Source: Prevotella sp. CAG:1058 (lineage in GTDB: Bacteria; Bacteroidota; Bacteroidia; Bacteroidales; Bacteroidaceae). Taken from it: a stretch of DNA of 19,435 nt. How positions within the stretch are numbered: position 1 is the first letter of the stretch; every line of letters starts with the position of its first letter. Below, piece by piece: positions 1-8,017 of this stretch. The stretch is taken from assembly GCA_000433175.1 (NCBI GenBank), contig HF986616.1, forward strand, positions 1-19,435. Direction: 5' to 3'. The position numbers and the translations under genes are program-made. Under the pieces are notes generated by a model. It was not told the origin of the DNA. It made no database searches and was given only the letters and a program-made list of their open reading frames with translations.

Positions 1-45
1 GGACTTTTGGTGTAAAGTATTTTTAGGCATAGTCAATCGTTTTGT

Positions 46-104
46 AAAAGGCCACCTTTTAGGTTTCAAAAGACAACCTTTTACCCGACAAAAGACGGCA
101 TATT
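46..104. repeat. 22-bp-phased array of 15-bp near-palindromes (left array)
   Basis: Three 15-bp units start at 46, 68 and 90, exactly 22 bp apart. The first is AAAAGGCCACCTTTT, a perfect 6-bp inverted repeat around a CCA centre. The second is AAAAGACAACCTTTT and the third AAAAGACGGCATATT, each progressively degenerate. A much weaker fourth copy may lie at 112-126. The same unit and the same spacing recur at 10236-10315 and 19323-19403. Function is unknown. A phased protein-binding array or a decayed repeat family are both possible. Confidence 0.75.
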
Positions 105-208
105 ACAATGCAATACATCATCTATTGCTTTTTAGTCATTTTCCACTCATTTCCATACACATAATTTATTTAAAAAGCCCTACGTAAAAACTACGGACAA
201 TACATTTT

Positions 209-243
209 CACCCCACCCCGCGCCGATATCCCACAATCACCCC
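209..243 (-). other. C-rich tract, possible G-quadruplex on the minus strand
   Basis: Four C-runs on the plus strand, at 211-214, 216-219, 230-232 and 240-243, give four G-runs of three or four on the minus strand. The loops are 1, 10 and 7 nt. The tract stands out in an AT-rich intergenic stretch upstream of the tkt promoter. That it folds is inference; the 10-nt loop makes a stable quadruplex less certain. Confidence 0.3.
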
Positions 244-270
244 AACGGTGCATATACAACAGGCATAAAA

Positions 271-286
271 GTGTTATAAATAACAC
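271..286. promoter_or_regulatory. 16-bp inverted repeat, possible operator
   Basis: GTGTTAT and ATAACAC form perfect 7-bp arms around an AA centre, about 100 bp upstream of the tkt -33 element. The size and symmetry suit a dimeric regulator, but the AT-rich context makes chance symmetry plausible and no second copy was noticed. Confidence 0.25.
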
Positions 287-386
287 AAATAACAAAGAAA
301 AACATGCACGACCTTGGAAATCTTTAATAAAAACATTAATAAACTGCATTATATGTAGCTTTTTAGAAGTTTAATTAGACTTTTTT

Positions 387-416
387 TTTGCCGTTATCAA
401 AAAAATGCTATCTTTG
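387..416 (+). promoter_or_regulatory. Bacteroidetes-type promoter for tkt-rpiB
   Basis: TTTG at 387-390 and TATCTTTG at 409-416 are separated by 18 bp. They fit the TTTG / TAnnTTTG elements used by the Bacteroidetes primary sigma factor. Transcription would begin near 423, leaving an untranslated leader of about 130 nt before tkt. Confidence 0.7.
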
Positions 417-479
417 CATTAAATAAATACATAATCTTTGACATAACCCTAAAACAAGTCCGGCAAATCTTCTTGCAAT

Positions 480-496
480 ATGCGTCTACGACGCAT
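480..496 (+). other. Leader hairpin upstream of tkt
   Basis: ATGCGTC and GACGCAT form a perfect 7-bp stem with a TAC loop inside the predicted tkt leader. No U-tract follows, so it does not look like a terminator. It could affect mRNA stability or translation; no function can be assigned. Confidence 0.4.
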
Positions 497-552
497 GAAA
501 ATATAAAAAGAAGACAAAAACACTGTTTACTAATTAAATAATACTATAAATA

Positions 553-2571
553 ATGAATGACAAAAATCTAATGAACAAGGCAGCGGACAACATACGTATC
601 CTTGCTGCGTCAATGGTAGAGAAGGCCAAATCGGGACACCCGGGCGGAGCCATGGGCGGTGCCGATTTTATAAATGTCTTGTTTTCCGAGTTTTTGGTTT
701 ACGACCCTGAGAATCCATCATGGACAGGACGCGACCGCTTCTACCTTGACCCGGGACACATGTCTCCGATGCTTTATAGCGCATTGTGCCTCCAGGGCAA
801 GTTCACACTTGACGAACTTGCAGAGTTCCGCCAGTGGGGTTCGCCTACACCAGGCCACCCGGAACGCGACATTGAACGTGGTATAGAAAACACGTCAGGC
901 CCGTTAGGCCAAGGTCACACCTTCGCCGCAGGAGCCGCTGTTGCCGAGAAATTCCTCGAGGCTCGCCTTGGCAAGGAAGTTATGCAACACAAGATTTACG
1001 CCTATATCTCCGACGGAGGCATTGAAGAGGAAATATCTCAAGCTACCGGACGTATAGCAGGCATTCTGGGATTGAACAACCTCATCATGTTCTACGACTC
1101 TAACGATATCCAGTTATCAACCGAGTGCAGTGAAGTGATGAACGAAGATACAGAAGCAAAATACAAGGCATGGGGCTGGAATGTCATGAAAATCAACGGA
1201 AACGACGTTGACGAAATACGCAAGGCACTCACAGAGGCACAAAAGGAGCAGCACCGCCCCACGCTTATCATCGGTAAGACAGTCATGGGTAAAGGTGCGC
1301 TCAAAGAAGACGGCTCAAGCTACGAGCACAGCATAAAGACCCACGGCGCACCACTCGGCGGCGAAGCTTATGTCAACACAATAAAGAATCTCGGCGGAGC
1401 CCCCGAAAAACCATTCCAGATATTCCCCGAAGTAAAGGAACTTTATGCCCGCAGGGCTGAGGAACTGAAGAAAATCGTGGCTGAACGACGTGCAGTCGAA
1501 GCTGAATGGGCTAAAAAGAATCCCGAAAAGGCAGCACAGCTTAAAGAATGGTTCAGCGGGAACGCACCAAAAGTTGACTGGAGCGCATTGGTACAGAAAG
1601 AAGGTGCCGCCACACGTGCAGCGTCTGCCGCATGTCTCGGCGTACTGGCAGAGCAAGTACCCAACATGGTTTGCGCCTCGGCTGACCTTTCAAACAGCGA
1701 CAAGACAGACGGTTTCTTGAAGAAGACCACATCTCTGACAAAAGACGATTTTAGCGGTGCATTCTTCCAGGCCGGTGTAAGCGAACTTACAATGGCTTGC
1801 ATGTGCATCGGTATGTACCTGCACGGTGGCGTAATACCTGCATGTGGTACATTCTTCGTATTCTCAGATTACATGAAACCGGCAGTACGCATGGCTGCGC
1901 TCATGGAAGTGCCCATCAAGTTTATATGGACCCACGACGCATTCCGCGTAGGCGAAGACGGTCCTACCCACGAGCCTGTCGAGCAAGAAGCCCAGATACG
2001 CCTCATGGAGAAACTGAAGAACCATCACGGTAAAGACAGCGTACGCGTATTCCGTCCGGCTGACGCCGACGAAACAACCGTTTGCTGGGCTATGGCTATG
2101 GAAAACATGGAGACACCGACCGCACTCATCTTCTCACGCCAGAATATTGCCAAGCTACCTGCCGGCAACGATTACGAACAGGCACGCAAGGGTGCTTACG
2201 TTGTAGCCGGCTCTGATACCGACTTTGACGTTATCCTGTTGGCAGACGGTTCTGAAGTGTCTACACTTGTAGCCGGAGCAGAATTGTTGCGCAAAGACGG
2301 AATCAAGGTTCGTATCGTCAGCGTTCCGAGTGAAGGATTGTTCCGCAGCCAAAGCAAGGAATACCAGGAAACTGTTTTGCCAAAGGGAAGCAAGATATTC
2401 GGAATGACAGCCGGACTGCCTGTTACGCTCGAAGGACTTGTCGGCGCCAACGGAAAAGTATTCGGCATGCCTAGCTTCGGCTTCTCGGCACCTTATAAAG
2501 TACTCGACGAAAAACTCGGATATACAGCCGAGAACGTATATAACCAAGTTAAAGATTTCATGGAGGAATAA
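553..2571 (+). CDS. tkt: Transketolase
   Basis: Thiamine-diphosphate enzyme of the non-oxidative pentose phosphate pathway that moves two-carbon ketol units between sugar phosphates. The 672-residue length is normal for full-length transketolase. Near the N-terminus is SGHPGGAMGG (residues 27-36), followed by DPGHMSP and the substrate loop TSGPLGQGH (114-122). The cofactor motif is SDGGIEEE from residue 153, where most transketolases have GDG followed by EG; I recall this variant from other Bacteroidales, so it is probably lineage-typical. The pyrimidine-binding half carries GVSELTM with the catalytic glutamate, and THDAFRVGEDGPTHEP. The ATG at 553 gives the expected N-terminus. The gene heads an operon with rpiB, 3 bp downstream, behind the promoter at 387-416. 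Confidence 0.97.
   Translation: MNDKNLMNKAADNIRILAASMVEKAKSGHPGGAMGGADFINVLFSEFLVYDPENPSWTGRDRFYLDPGHMSPMLYSALCLQGKFTLDELAEFRQWGSPTPGHPERDIERGIENTSGPLGQGHTFAAGAAVAEKFLEARLGKEVMQHKIYAYISDGGIEEEISQATGRIAGILGLNNLIMFYDSNDIQLSTECSEVMNEDTEAKYKAWGWNVMKINGNDVDEIRKALTEAQKEQHRPTLIIGKTVMGKGALKEDGSSYEHSIKTHGAPLGGEAYVNTIKNLGGAPEKPFQIFPEVKELYARRAEELKKIVAERRAVEAEWAKKNPEKAAQLKEWFSGNAPKVDWSALVQKEGAATRAASAACLGVLAEQVPNMVCASADLSNSDKTDGFLKKTTSLTKDDFSGAFFQAGVSELTMACMCIGMYLHGGVIPACGTFFVFSDYMKPAVRMAALMEVPIKFIWTHDAFRVGEDGPTHEPVEQEAQIRLMEKLKNHHGKDSVRVFRPADADETTVCWAMAMENMETPTALIFSRQNIAKLPAGNDYEQARKGAYVVAGSDTDFDVILLADGSEVSTLVAGAELLRKDGIKVRIVSVPSEGLFRSQSKEYQETVLPKGSKIFGMTAGLPVTLEGLVGANGKVFGMPSFGFSAPYKVLDEKLGYTAENVYNQVKDFMEE
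2562..2566 (+). promoter_or_regulatory. Shine-Dalgarno site for rpiB inside the tkt end
   Basis: GGAGG lies 8 bp before the rpiB ATG and overlaps the last codons of tkt. Such a strong site is uncommon in this lineage and supports the start at 2575 and coupling to tkt translation. Confidence 0.6.
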
Positions 2572-2574
2572 GTT

Positions 2575-3024
2575 ATGGACATCAAGACTGTAGGAATAGC
2601 TTGCGACCACGCAGGTTATCCACTTAAGAAATTTGTAGTAATGTATCTGGAAGAGCACGGCTATCCATATAAGGACTTTGGCACGTATAGCGACATGAGC
2701 TGTGATTATCCGGACTTTGCACACCCCTTGGCAGAAGGAATAGAAAGCGGCGAAATCTACCCCGGCATTGCTATATGCGGCAGCGGAGAAGGCATGGCCA
2801 TAACACTGAACAAGCATCAAGGTGTGCGCGCAGGCCTGGCATGGAATGCTGAGATTGGTGCGTTGATACGTCAGCACAACGATGCAAATGCGATTGTCCT
2901 GCCCGGACGTTTCATCGACAATAAAACAGCCGAAAAAATCCTTGATACATTCTTCAAGACCACATTTGAAGGTGGCAGACATCAGCGTAGGGTTGAGAAA
3001 ATTCCTGTAGGAAAGGCCGAATAA
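2575..3024 (+). CDS. rpiB: Ribose-5-phosphate isomerase B
   Basis: Interconverts ribose-5-phosphate and ribulose-5-phosphate in the cytoplasm. The 149-residue protein is a typical LacAB/RpiB family member. It has ACDHAG with D11 and H12, the catalytic cysteine and phosphate loop ICGSGEGM (C68, 69-74), the HNDAN motif (H101-N105), R112 in PGRFI and the C-terminal GGRHQRR. The GSGEGM version differs from the GTGIGM of the E. coli enzyme, but the key Cys and Asp remain. It lies 3 bp after tkt with a good GGAGG site, so the two pentose phosphate enzymes are co-transcribed. The unit ends at the hairpin at 3063-3118. An allose-6-phosphate activity cannot be excluded from sequence. Confidence 0.95.
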   Translation: MDIKTVGIACDHAGYPLKKFVVMYLEEHGYPYKDFGTYSDMSCDYPDFAHPLAEGIESGEIYPGIAICGSGEGMAITLNKHQGVRAGLAWNAEIGALIRQHNDANAIVLPGRFIDNKTAEKILDTFFKTTFEGGRHQRRVEKIPVGKAE

Positions 3025-3062
3025 TAAGCTTATTAAGCATCCCCCTCAATAAGCAATACATG

Positions 3063-3118
3063 AACGGACCGACAAATGGGATATGCCTTATTGGCTAATC
3101 CACAAATGTCGGTCCGTT
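3063..3118. terminator. Bidirectional terminator between convergent operons
   Basis: AACGGACCGACA (3063-3074) pairs perfectly with TGTCGGTCCGTT (3107-3118). Inside is a second stem, GGATATGCC against GGCTAATCC, around a TTATT loop. A T-rich run follows on the plus strand (3117-3127). It sits between rpiB and the minus-strand operon that ends at 3143, so it can stop transcription from both sides. Confidence 0.85.
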
Positions 3119-3142
3119 TAATTTTTATACAATTCGTACCTT

Positions 3143-3751
3143 CTATATAATCAGTACATAACGTATTGAATAATATAACTGGACGGCTAAAATATAAATA
3201 GGAAAAAGCGAAGACAGTTTGTAAAATCCGACATAGAGCCCCTCGAATATTTCATTTATATCAGAATACCTACCGCATGCGACACCGTAACTTATTGAAG
3301 AAGCGACAACGATAAAAGCACACACCGGAACTATCGCCGAACTGAACGCACTGGGATACAAACTACCTGAAACACCAAGAAGAACGGCATGAGGCACAAA
3401 GGAAAGGGCAACAACAACTATTAAAATAACAACTGCCACAGTTAATGCAACATAAAAAGCATGTCGTTGTCTGTAATCTGCAATACCATTTACGGCAAAC
3501 ACCTCTTTAAACCTACTATGCGTAAATGCCCCGTATGCCATAACAAAAAGAATAAGCCAAACAAGTAATGGGCTGGACACATTGTCAACAAAACTACCCA
3601 TAAACCATCTTATTCCTTCACTGCTCAACATCGATCTGCATGGCAATGAAGGGATTGCGGATGAAACAATCCATGAGAACAGGACTGTGGCAAGCTGTAA
3701 AACAGCCAATACCACAGCCATGACAGATAATATGCTTTTCTTATTACACAT
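3143..3751 (-). CDS. Small AbgT-like membrane protein
   Basis: A 202-residue, very hydrophobic protein with about five membrane helices (roughly residues 8-28, 55-73, 97-118, 130-152 and 175-195). The stretch MLSSEGIRWFMG and the following helix resemble the conserved segment of AbgT (p-aminobenzoyl-glutamate) transporters, and the later VSGSLYPSAFS and YGVACGRYSD segments resemble small Bacteroidales proteins annotated as AbgT-like. It is well under half the length of true AbgT transporters (about 500 residues), so transport is not established. The ATG at 3751 was chosen because it lies 4 bp after the response regulator stop; the longer reading would overlap that gene by 35 bp. It is last in the kdgK operon, so it may be a membrane partner of the sensor system. 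Function is inference. Confidence 0.7.
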   Translation of the reverse strand: MCNKKSILSVMAVVLAVLQLATVLFSWIVSSAIPSLPCRSMLSSEGIRWFMGSFVDNVSSPLLVWLILFVMAYGAFTHSRFKEVFAVNGIADYRQRHAFYVALTVAVVILIVVVALSFVPHAVLLGVSGSLYPSAFSSAIVPVCAFIVVASSISYGVACGRYSDINEIFEGLYVGFYKLSSLFPIYILAVQLYYSIRYVLII

Positions 3752-3755
3752 GAAC

Positions 3756-4481
3756 TCAATTATCATCAGGACGAAGGTTGTCGGCATCAAGGATATGGAG
3801 TTCTATGGCCTTGGTCACAAGACGTGTGGCATTCACGCCAATACCGCCATTACCTTCAGGGAACAATTTCCTAACAAGCTCATTTTGCCTTTTTTCCAAA
3901 CTCTTGACACCAAAAGGCATTCCTCTAAGTCCAGTTATTTGCTCTTTCGTATATCCTAAAGCCAAATGACGCAAAAAGCGTTCATCATACTCGTCAATCT
4001 CATAATTAACTAATGCTTCTTGCCTTAATATCTGACTGTTTACACTATACTTGAAACGCTTGATTATTTTCTCTAGAATCGGTTGATTAAACACAAGCTT
4101 GCGACCACTCATTACACTGGCAATGTCTCCACGCGTCAGCAGTTCACCGCTTTTGAGAATTATACCGTCACATCCAGCGTCAAGTACGTCAACCCACAAC
4201 TTCTCATTGAGTATTTCACCTGTAAAAATCAGAATCTTTATATCCGGACTCATCTCTTTGGTATGTCTGCATAGCTCCACACCTACGGTAGTAGAACCAC
4301 CAAGCCCCAAATCCAGCAATACAAGATCAGGCTTCTGTTGTTTTAACAACGGCCAATATTCAGTTTCAGAACTTGCGGTTCCTATGATTTCAGCCTCAGG
4401 AACATCATTCTTTAATATACCCTCGGTACCTTTAAGTTCCAACGGTACATCCTCAACAATTATAATTTTGAACTTATCCAT
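3756..4481 (-). CDS. DNA-binding response regulator
   Basis: A 241-residue two-component response regulator. The N-terminal receiver has every canonical residue: the acidic pocket E10-D11, phospho-acceptor D57 in LVLLDLGLGG, T87 in IFTGE and K110 in IILK. The C-terminal part (about 165-235), with ALGYTKEQITGLRGM and VKSLEKRQNELVRKLF, looks like a LuxR/NarL-type helix-turn-helix. I recall Bacteroidales homologues carrying a domain called DUF5932, unverified. The ATG at 4481 puts the first beta strand (MDKFKIIIVED) at the N-terminus; the upstream extension has no homologous look and overlaps the kinase gene. It lies 28 bp after the double-kinase gene and 4 bp before the AbgT-like gene, so it is the obvious partner of the kinase. 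Target promoters are unknown. Confidence 0.92.
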   Translation of the reverse strand: MDKFKIIIVEDVPLELKGTEGILKNDVPEAEIIGTASSETEYWPLLKQQKPDLVLLDLGLGGSTTVGVELCRHTKEMSPDIKILIFTGEILNEKLWVDVLDAGCDGIILKSGELLTRGDIASVMSGRKLVFNQPILEKIIKRFKYSVNSQILRQEALVNYEIDEYDERFLRHLALGYTKEQITGLRGMPFGVKSLEKRQNELVRKLFPEGNGGIGVNATRLVTKAIELHILDADNLRPDDN

Positions 4482-4509
4482 AACTGTAATATCTTCACAT
4501 TTGCAAAAC

Positions 4510-7500
4510 TTATTGTTCCATTTCTTTTGATTCCAATTCAGTAAACATATGTGCCCGGGCAAATGTCATGTAAACAAACGTGGCACCACATCCTTCAGAT
4601 ACGACCCTCAACCCACATCCGTGCATGTTCGTAATTTCTGCCATTTCACGTATTATCTGTCTGCATATCAAAAAAGGAATGTTTTGCACCAATGGTGCGA
4701 AGTAATCAAAGTTGCCCGTATCAGTATGATTAATCTTATTACATGAAAGCCGTAGTGTAAGATATTTTCCGTCTGCATTTGCTACTATTGTCTCGGAAGC
4801 AATGTATCCGCAACTCTCTTTCAACACGTCAAACAAATATGACAATAACACTTCGTCGAACAGAACAAAGTCATCAACACAAACGTAATCCTTCAACGAT
4901 ACTGGAGCACAATTGAACTTGGCTTCATCTGCCTGTGACTTCACCTGACCATATAAAATAGTATAAAGCTCCTTATAATAATAAACAAGCTCTTTCACAC
5001 TTTGCATATCCATGTCAACATTGTCAACCAACTGTCTGATTCTGGCAGGATAATACATGGTTTCGTGCTTAAGAGTACTCAGACAATTATCGATTATATT
5101 GTTACTTATGTACACTTTCTCTGTTTCGTATATAACACGGTTCAGTTCATCTTCCTGATATTCAAGGCTTAAACGTCTTGGTTCATCATAACTAACCGAA
5201 CGTATCAATGTTTCCTTAATTTTATTAACCACATCTTTCAATACGACAGGATATTTTGAAACATCAATACTTCCAATGTAATTTAACTTAGACTTATCAT
5301 CAATGTCTGACAATAATACATTATTAGCCTTATCTATCCTTTCTACGCAAAACCTAAAATACAAAACATGACGATAATATAGAAAATAAAATGCAAAAAC
5401 AATTCCAACGAGCAACAGAGCAAGAATAATAATTGCTATAATCTTATTTGAACTGCTTGCCTGCATAGTCTTGCAATAATCATCAAGCCCCTTGTCTGCA
5501 GAGCGTTCCTTAAATAAACTTGTATAAACTCTGTTATTATAAACATACAAATCCCATTCATTTAATGCCAAAGCTGCAACGGCACATTCATTTCTAATGT
5601 CTAAAATTATGTCATAATTGGTTTTCACACCATCATGAAACCATTTCAGTTCCGCAGGCATGGATTCGCTACCACCTTCCATTACCATAAATGACGTATT
5701 GCCGGGATGCAATGACCAATAATGCCTGTTAAGATAATAGAATGTAGAATCAGCAAATACAAGAGTCTTATCAAATTCCCCTCTTACATTATTATAATAA
5801 GCAGAATCGGCAAACGCTCCAGCCTTTTGTAAATTATATGGAACAGTATTAGTCACTTTACCTGCATGTACATTAGCCAATGTAACGAGGCAAAAAACAA
5901 ATATGGACAAGCAGCGGGCCATACCATAAGGTAATCGGAAATAAAAACGTGAACCTTTACCCTTTACGCTTTCAGCAAATAAACCGCAAACATTGAATAT
6001 ATTACTAACCTTCTTGTACTTATCAATTATACCCTTACAATTCAACAATCCGAAACCATGACCGTTGTATACCTTATGATTGAATATGTTTGCAAGTTCA
6101 TCATCAGAAAGTCCGGCCCCCGTATCTTTCACAGAAATCTCAACATAGTCAGAAGTTTTAACGGCATTAACACAAACGCGACCGCCTTTAGGAGTAAACT
6201 TACGTGCATTGTCTGCAAGGGTATTCAACATAAACAAAGTCAACACCTTATCAGCTTTTACCATAACATCAGAAGGTTCCACCTTAAAGTTTATGCCTTT
6301 AAGTTTGAACGACATTTCCGACTTGGCCAACACATCAAAAACATCCATCAGGTTAAAGCTCTCAATCTTAAGATTTATTTGTCCCTGCTGGAGTTGTATC
6401 CAATGTGTCAGAACATCATTATATTCGTTTATCTTTCCAATAAGTTCGTTCACATAAAGCAAACGTTCACTACGTATTTCATCTGTATCCTTACCACTTT
6501 CCAACTTTCTGACTTCATTAATTATCCTGTCAATATATGGAAGGACATTACCAACAAGAAACACCTTTGCCTTATTATCAAGACTCCGGCGTTTATATTT
6601 CTCTAACTGAAGTTTGCTTAATGCCAACTTCTCACTCATTTCCTCAGACCTGTCGTCCAATTCCGCCATTCTAGCCTTATCAGCCTCTTCCCATTTTCTT
6701 AACGGCAAAAGCAACTTCTCAATATAAGCATCGCGCTGTTTACCCTTTCCTAGTTTATTGAAAACAAAAAACAGTACAACCGCAATTAAAATTAATGACA
6801 ATATGAATATTATCAATAAATTTAGTTGTGTTGATACCCGCCCAAGCTGTTCAGCCCTTGCCTCAAGTTGCCGGTCTTGCCTTGTTTCCTCTTGTATGTC
6901 CAAATATTCATTACGGTTTATGTCGCTATTGTTCTTATCATTCATGGCCGAATAGACAATACTCAAACATTCCCGAATACTTGCAATTTGTGCGGGAGCC
7001 TGCTTTATGGCCTTATTCCTGGTAAGTGCACGCTCAAGACAAATCAAAGAGGAATTATAATCCCCCAAATCCCAATAACAAAAAGACAAAGTACGGTAAG
7101 CACCTGCAATCTGGTAAACATCGCCATAATCTTCAAACAACACAAGCGCCTTCTGCGCCAAATATCCAGCGATAAGGCTGTCCGGCATATCATGGTCGTT
7201 GAGGTAAACTATTGCAGCTTCATTATTGGCAATAAGACTATCCCCAACCTCGCGGTCAAGTAGATGTTCACTTATTGCCTGCAAAGAATTAGCCTGCCAA
7301 TACACCATGCCGCTACGCTTGGCCAAGATATAACATTCAAGCAAACACTCAAGTTCCTTCTGTCGAGTCATTAAACGTGTCTGCCGGTTAATTAACCCGC
7401 CACTACCCAACTGGTACAAATAATTCAAATACTGGGCCGTGTCTCTTTGAAGTTCACCGAAAAGTTCAATGCTCTTTAATGACTCAACTGCATACTTGTT

Positions 7501-8010
7501 CAACCCTACATAATAATAATAGGTGGAACTAACAATAGAGAACTCTGTTTGGGCATACAAGTAACGCATCTTCATGCGTTCTGACAAAGTGGAGCTTTCC
7601 TCCTCAATGCGTCTCATGCGCCTTATCGCACGTTCCCTGTAATAATAAAAGTCTTTATTCTTTGACTCCCGCTGGCACAAACGCATGTTCTGGACATCCG
7701 CCACCAACAGTTCAACTTGATTATCCGTAAAAAGGCTTACACTGTCAAGACACGAATATGCCTCAGGATACCGCATCTTTGCAATATGTACAAAAGCAAG
7801 ATTGTTGTAAGCCTCTGCCTTTCCCGATGAATAACCATTAGACAATCGAAATGCCTCATGCGCATACTTTGAGACAGAGTCAAGACTGCGGTAATGGTAC
7901 GCATAAGACAAAAAATTCAGCTCGTCGACCCTGCCGTTATCGTGAGAAGAACAAGCTGAAAAAAATAAAAGGCTCAATATGCCAATAAGCCACATTGAGC
8001 CTTTAACCAT
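4510..8010 (-). CDS. TPR double histidine kinase-like sensor (DUF5112/DUF5113 type)
   Basis: A 1166-residue membrane sensor with two kinase-like halves. Residues 1-20 form a signal with a possible lipobox (FSAC, C20). Residues 30-380 are helical TPR-like repeats, presumably periplasmic. A helix at 398-418 leads to kinase half 1. Its ATP-binding domain is complete: N-box NTLADNARKF (596-605), G1 DTGAG (629-633), G2 GHGFGL (650-655). Its dimerisation helix (481-503) has no histidine. A second signal-like helix (697-714), a periplasmic segment (about 715-855) and a helix (856-878) lead to half 2, which has the histidine box LKHETMYYP (H982) but a degenerate ATP-binding domain (1047-1150) lacking N-box and G1. 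The ATG at 8010, 7 bp after the eda stop, avoids a 20-bp overlap with eda. I recall these domains as Bacteroidales families DUF5112 and DUF5113. The signal sensed is unknown; its operon suggests hexuronate metabolism. Confidence 0.88.
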   Translation of the reverse strand: MVKGSMWLIGILSLLFFSACSSHDNGRVDELNFLSYAYHYRSLDSVSKYAHEAFRLSNGYSSGKAEAYNNLAFVHIAKMRYPEAYSCLDSVSLFTDNQVELLVADVQNMRLCQRESKNKDFYYYRERAIRRMRRIEEESSTLSERMKMRYLYAQTEFSIVSSTYYYYVGLNKYAVESLKSIELFGELQRDTAQYLNYLYQLGSGGLINRQTRLMTRQKELECLLECYILAKRSGMVYWQANSLQAISEHLLDREVGDSLIANNEAAIVYLNDHDMPDSLIAGYLAQKALVLFEDYGDVYQIAGAYRTLSFCYWDLGDYNSSLICLERALTRNKAIKQAPAQIASIRECLSIVYSAMNDKNNSDINRNEYLDIQEETRQDRQLEARAEQLGRVSTQLNLLIIFILSLILIAVVLFFVFNKLGKGKQRDAYIEKLLLPLRKWEEADKARMAELDDRSEEMSEKLALSKLQLEKYKRRSLDNKAKVFLVGNVLPYIDRIINEVRKLESGKDTDEIRSERLLYVNELIGKINEYNDVLTHWIQLQQGQINLKIESFNLMDVFDVLAKSEMSFKLKGINFKVEPSDVMVKADKVLTLFMLNTLADNARKFTPKGGRVCVNAVKTSDYVEISVKDTGAGLSDDELANIFNHKVYNGHGFGLLNCKGIIDKYKKVSNIFNVCGLFAESVKGKGSRFYFRLPYGMARCLSIFVFCLVTLANVHAGKVTNTVPYNLQKAGAFADSAYYNNVRGEFDKTLVFADSTFYYLNRHYWSLHPGNTSFMVMEGGSESMPAELKWFHDGVKTNYDIILDIRNECAVAALALNEWDLYVYNNRVYTSLFKERSADKGLDDYCKTMQASSSNKIIAIIILALLLVGIVFAFYFLYYRHVLYFRFCVERIDKANNVLLSDIDDKSKLNYIGSIDVSKYPVVLKDVVNKIKETLIRSVSYDEPRRLSLEYQEDELNRVIYETEKVYISNNIIDNCLSTLKHETMYYPARIRQLVDNVDMDMQSVKELVYYYKELYTILYGQVKSQADEAKFNCAPVSLKDYVCVDDFVLFDEVLLSYLFDVLKESCGYIASETIVANADGKYLTLRLSCNKINHTDTGNFDYFAPLVQNIPFLICRQIIREMAEITNMHGCGLRVVSEGCGATFVYMTFARAHMFTELESKEMEQ

Positions 8011-8017
8011 ATATCCG

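Larger units (their letters stand above)
1..386. other. Non-coding stretch upstream of tkt
   Basis: No convincing coding region was seen on either strand. The stretch holds the left 22-bp array (46-104), a C-rich tract (209-243) and a 16-bp inverted repeat (271-286). The remainder is AT-rich and unassigned. Confidence 0.6.

Noticed and set aside
2155..2982. A 275-residue open frame antisense to tkt and rpiB
   Set aside because: It lies wholly opposite two well-supported genes, spans their junction and has no domain features. It is a shadow of their codon use.
6058..6606. A 182-residue open frame antisense to the sensor gene
   Set aside because: It is opposite the conserved ATP-binding region of the double kinase, which is clearly the coding strand.
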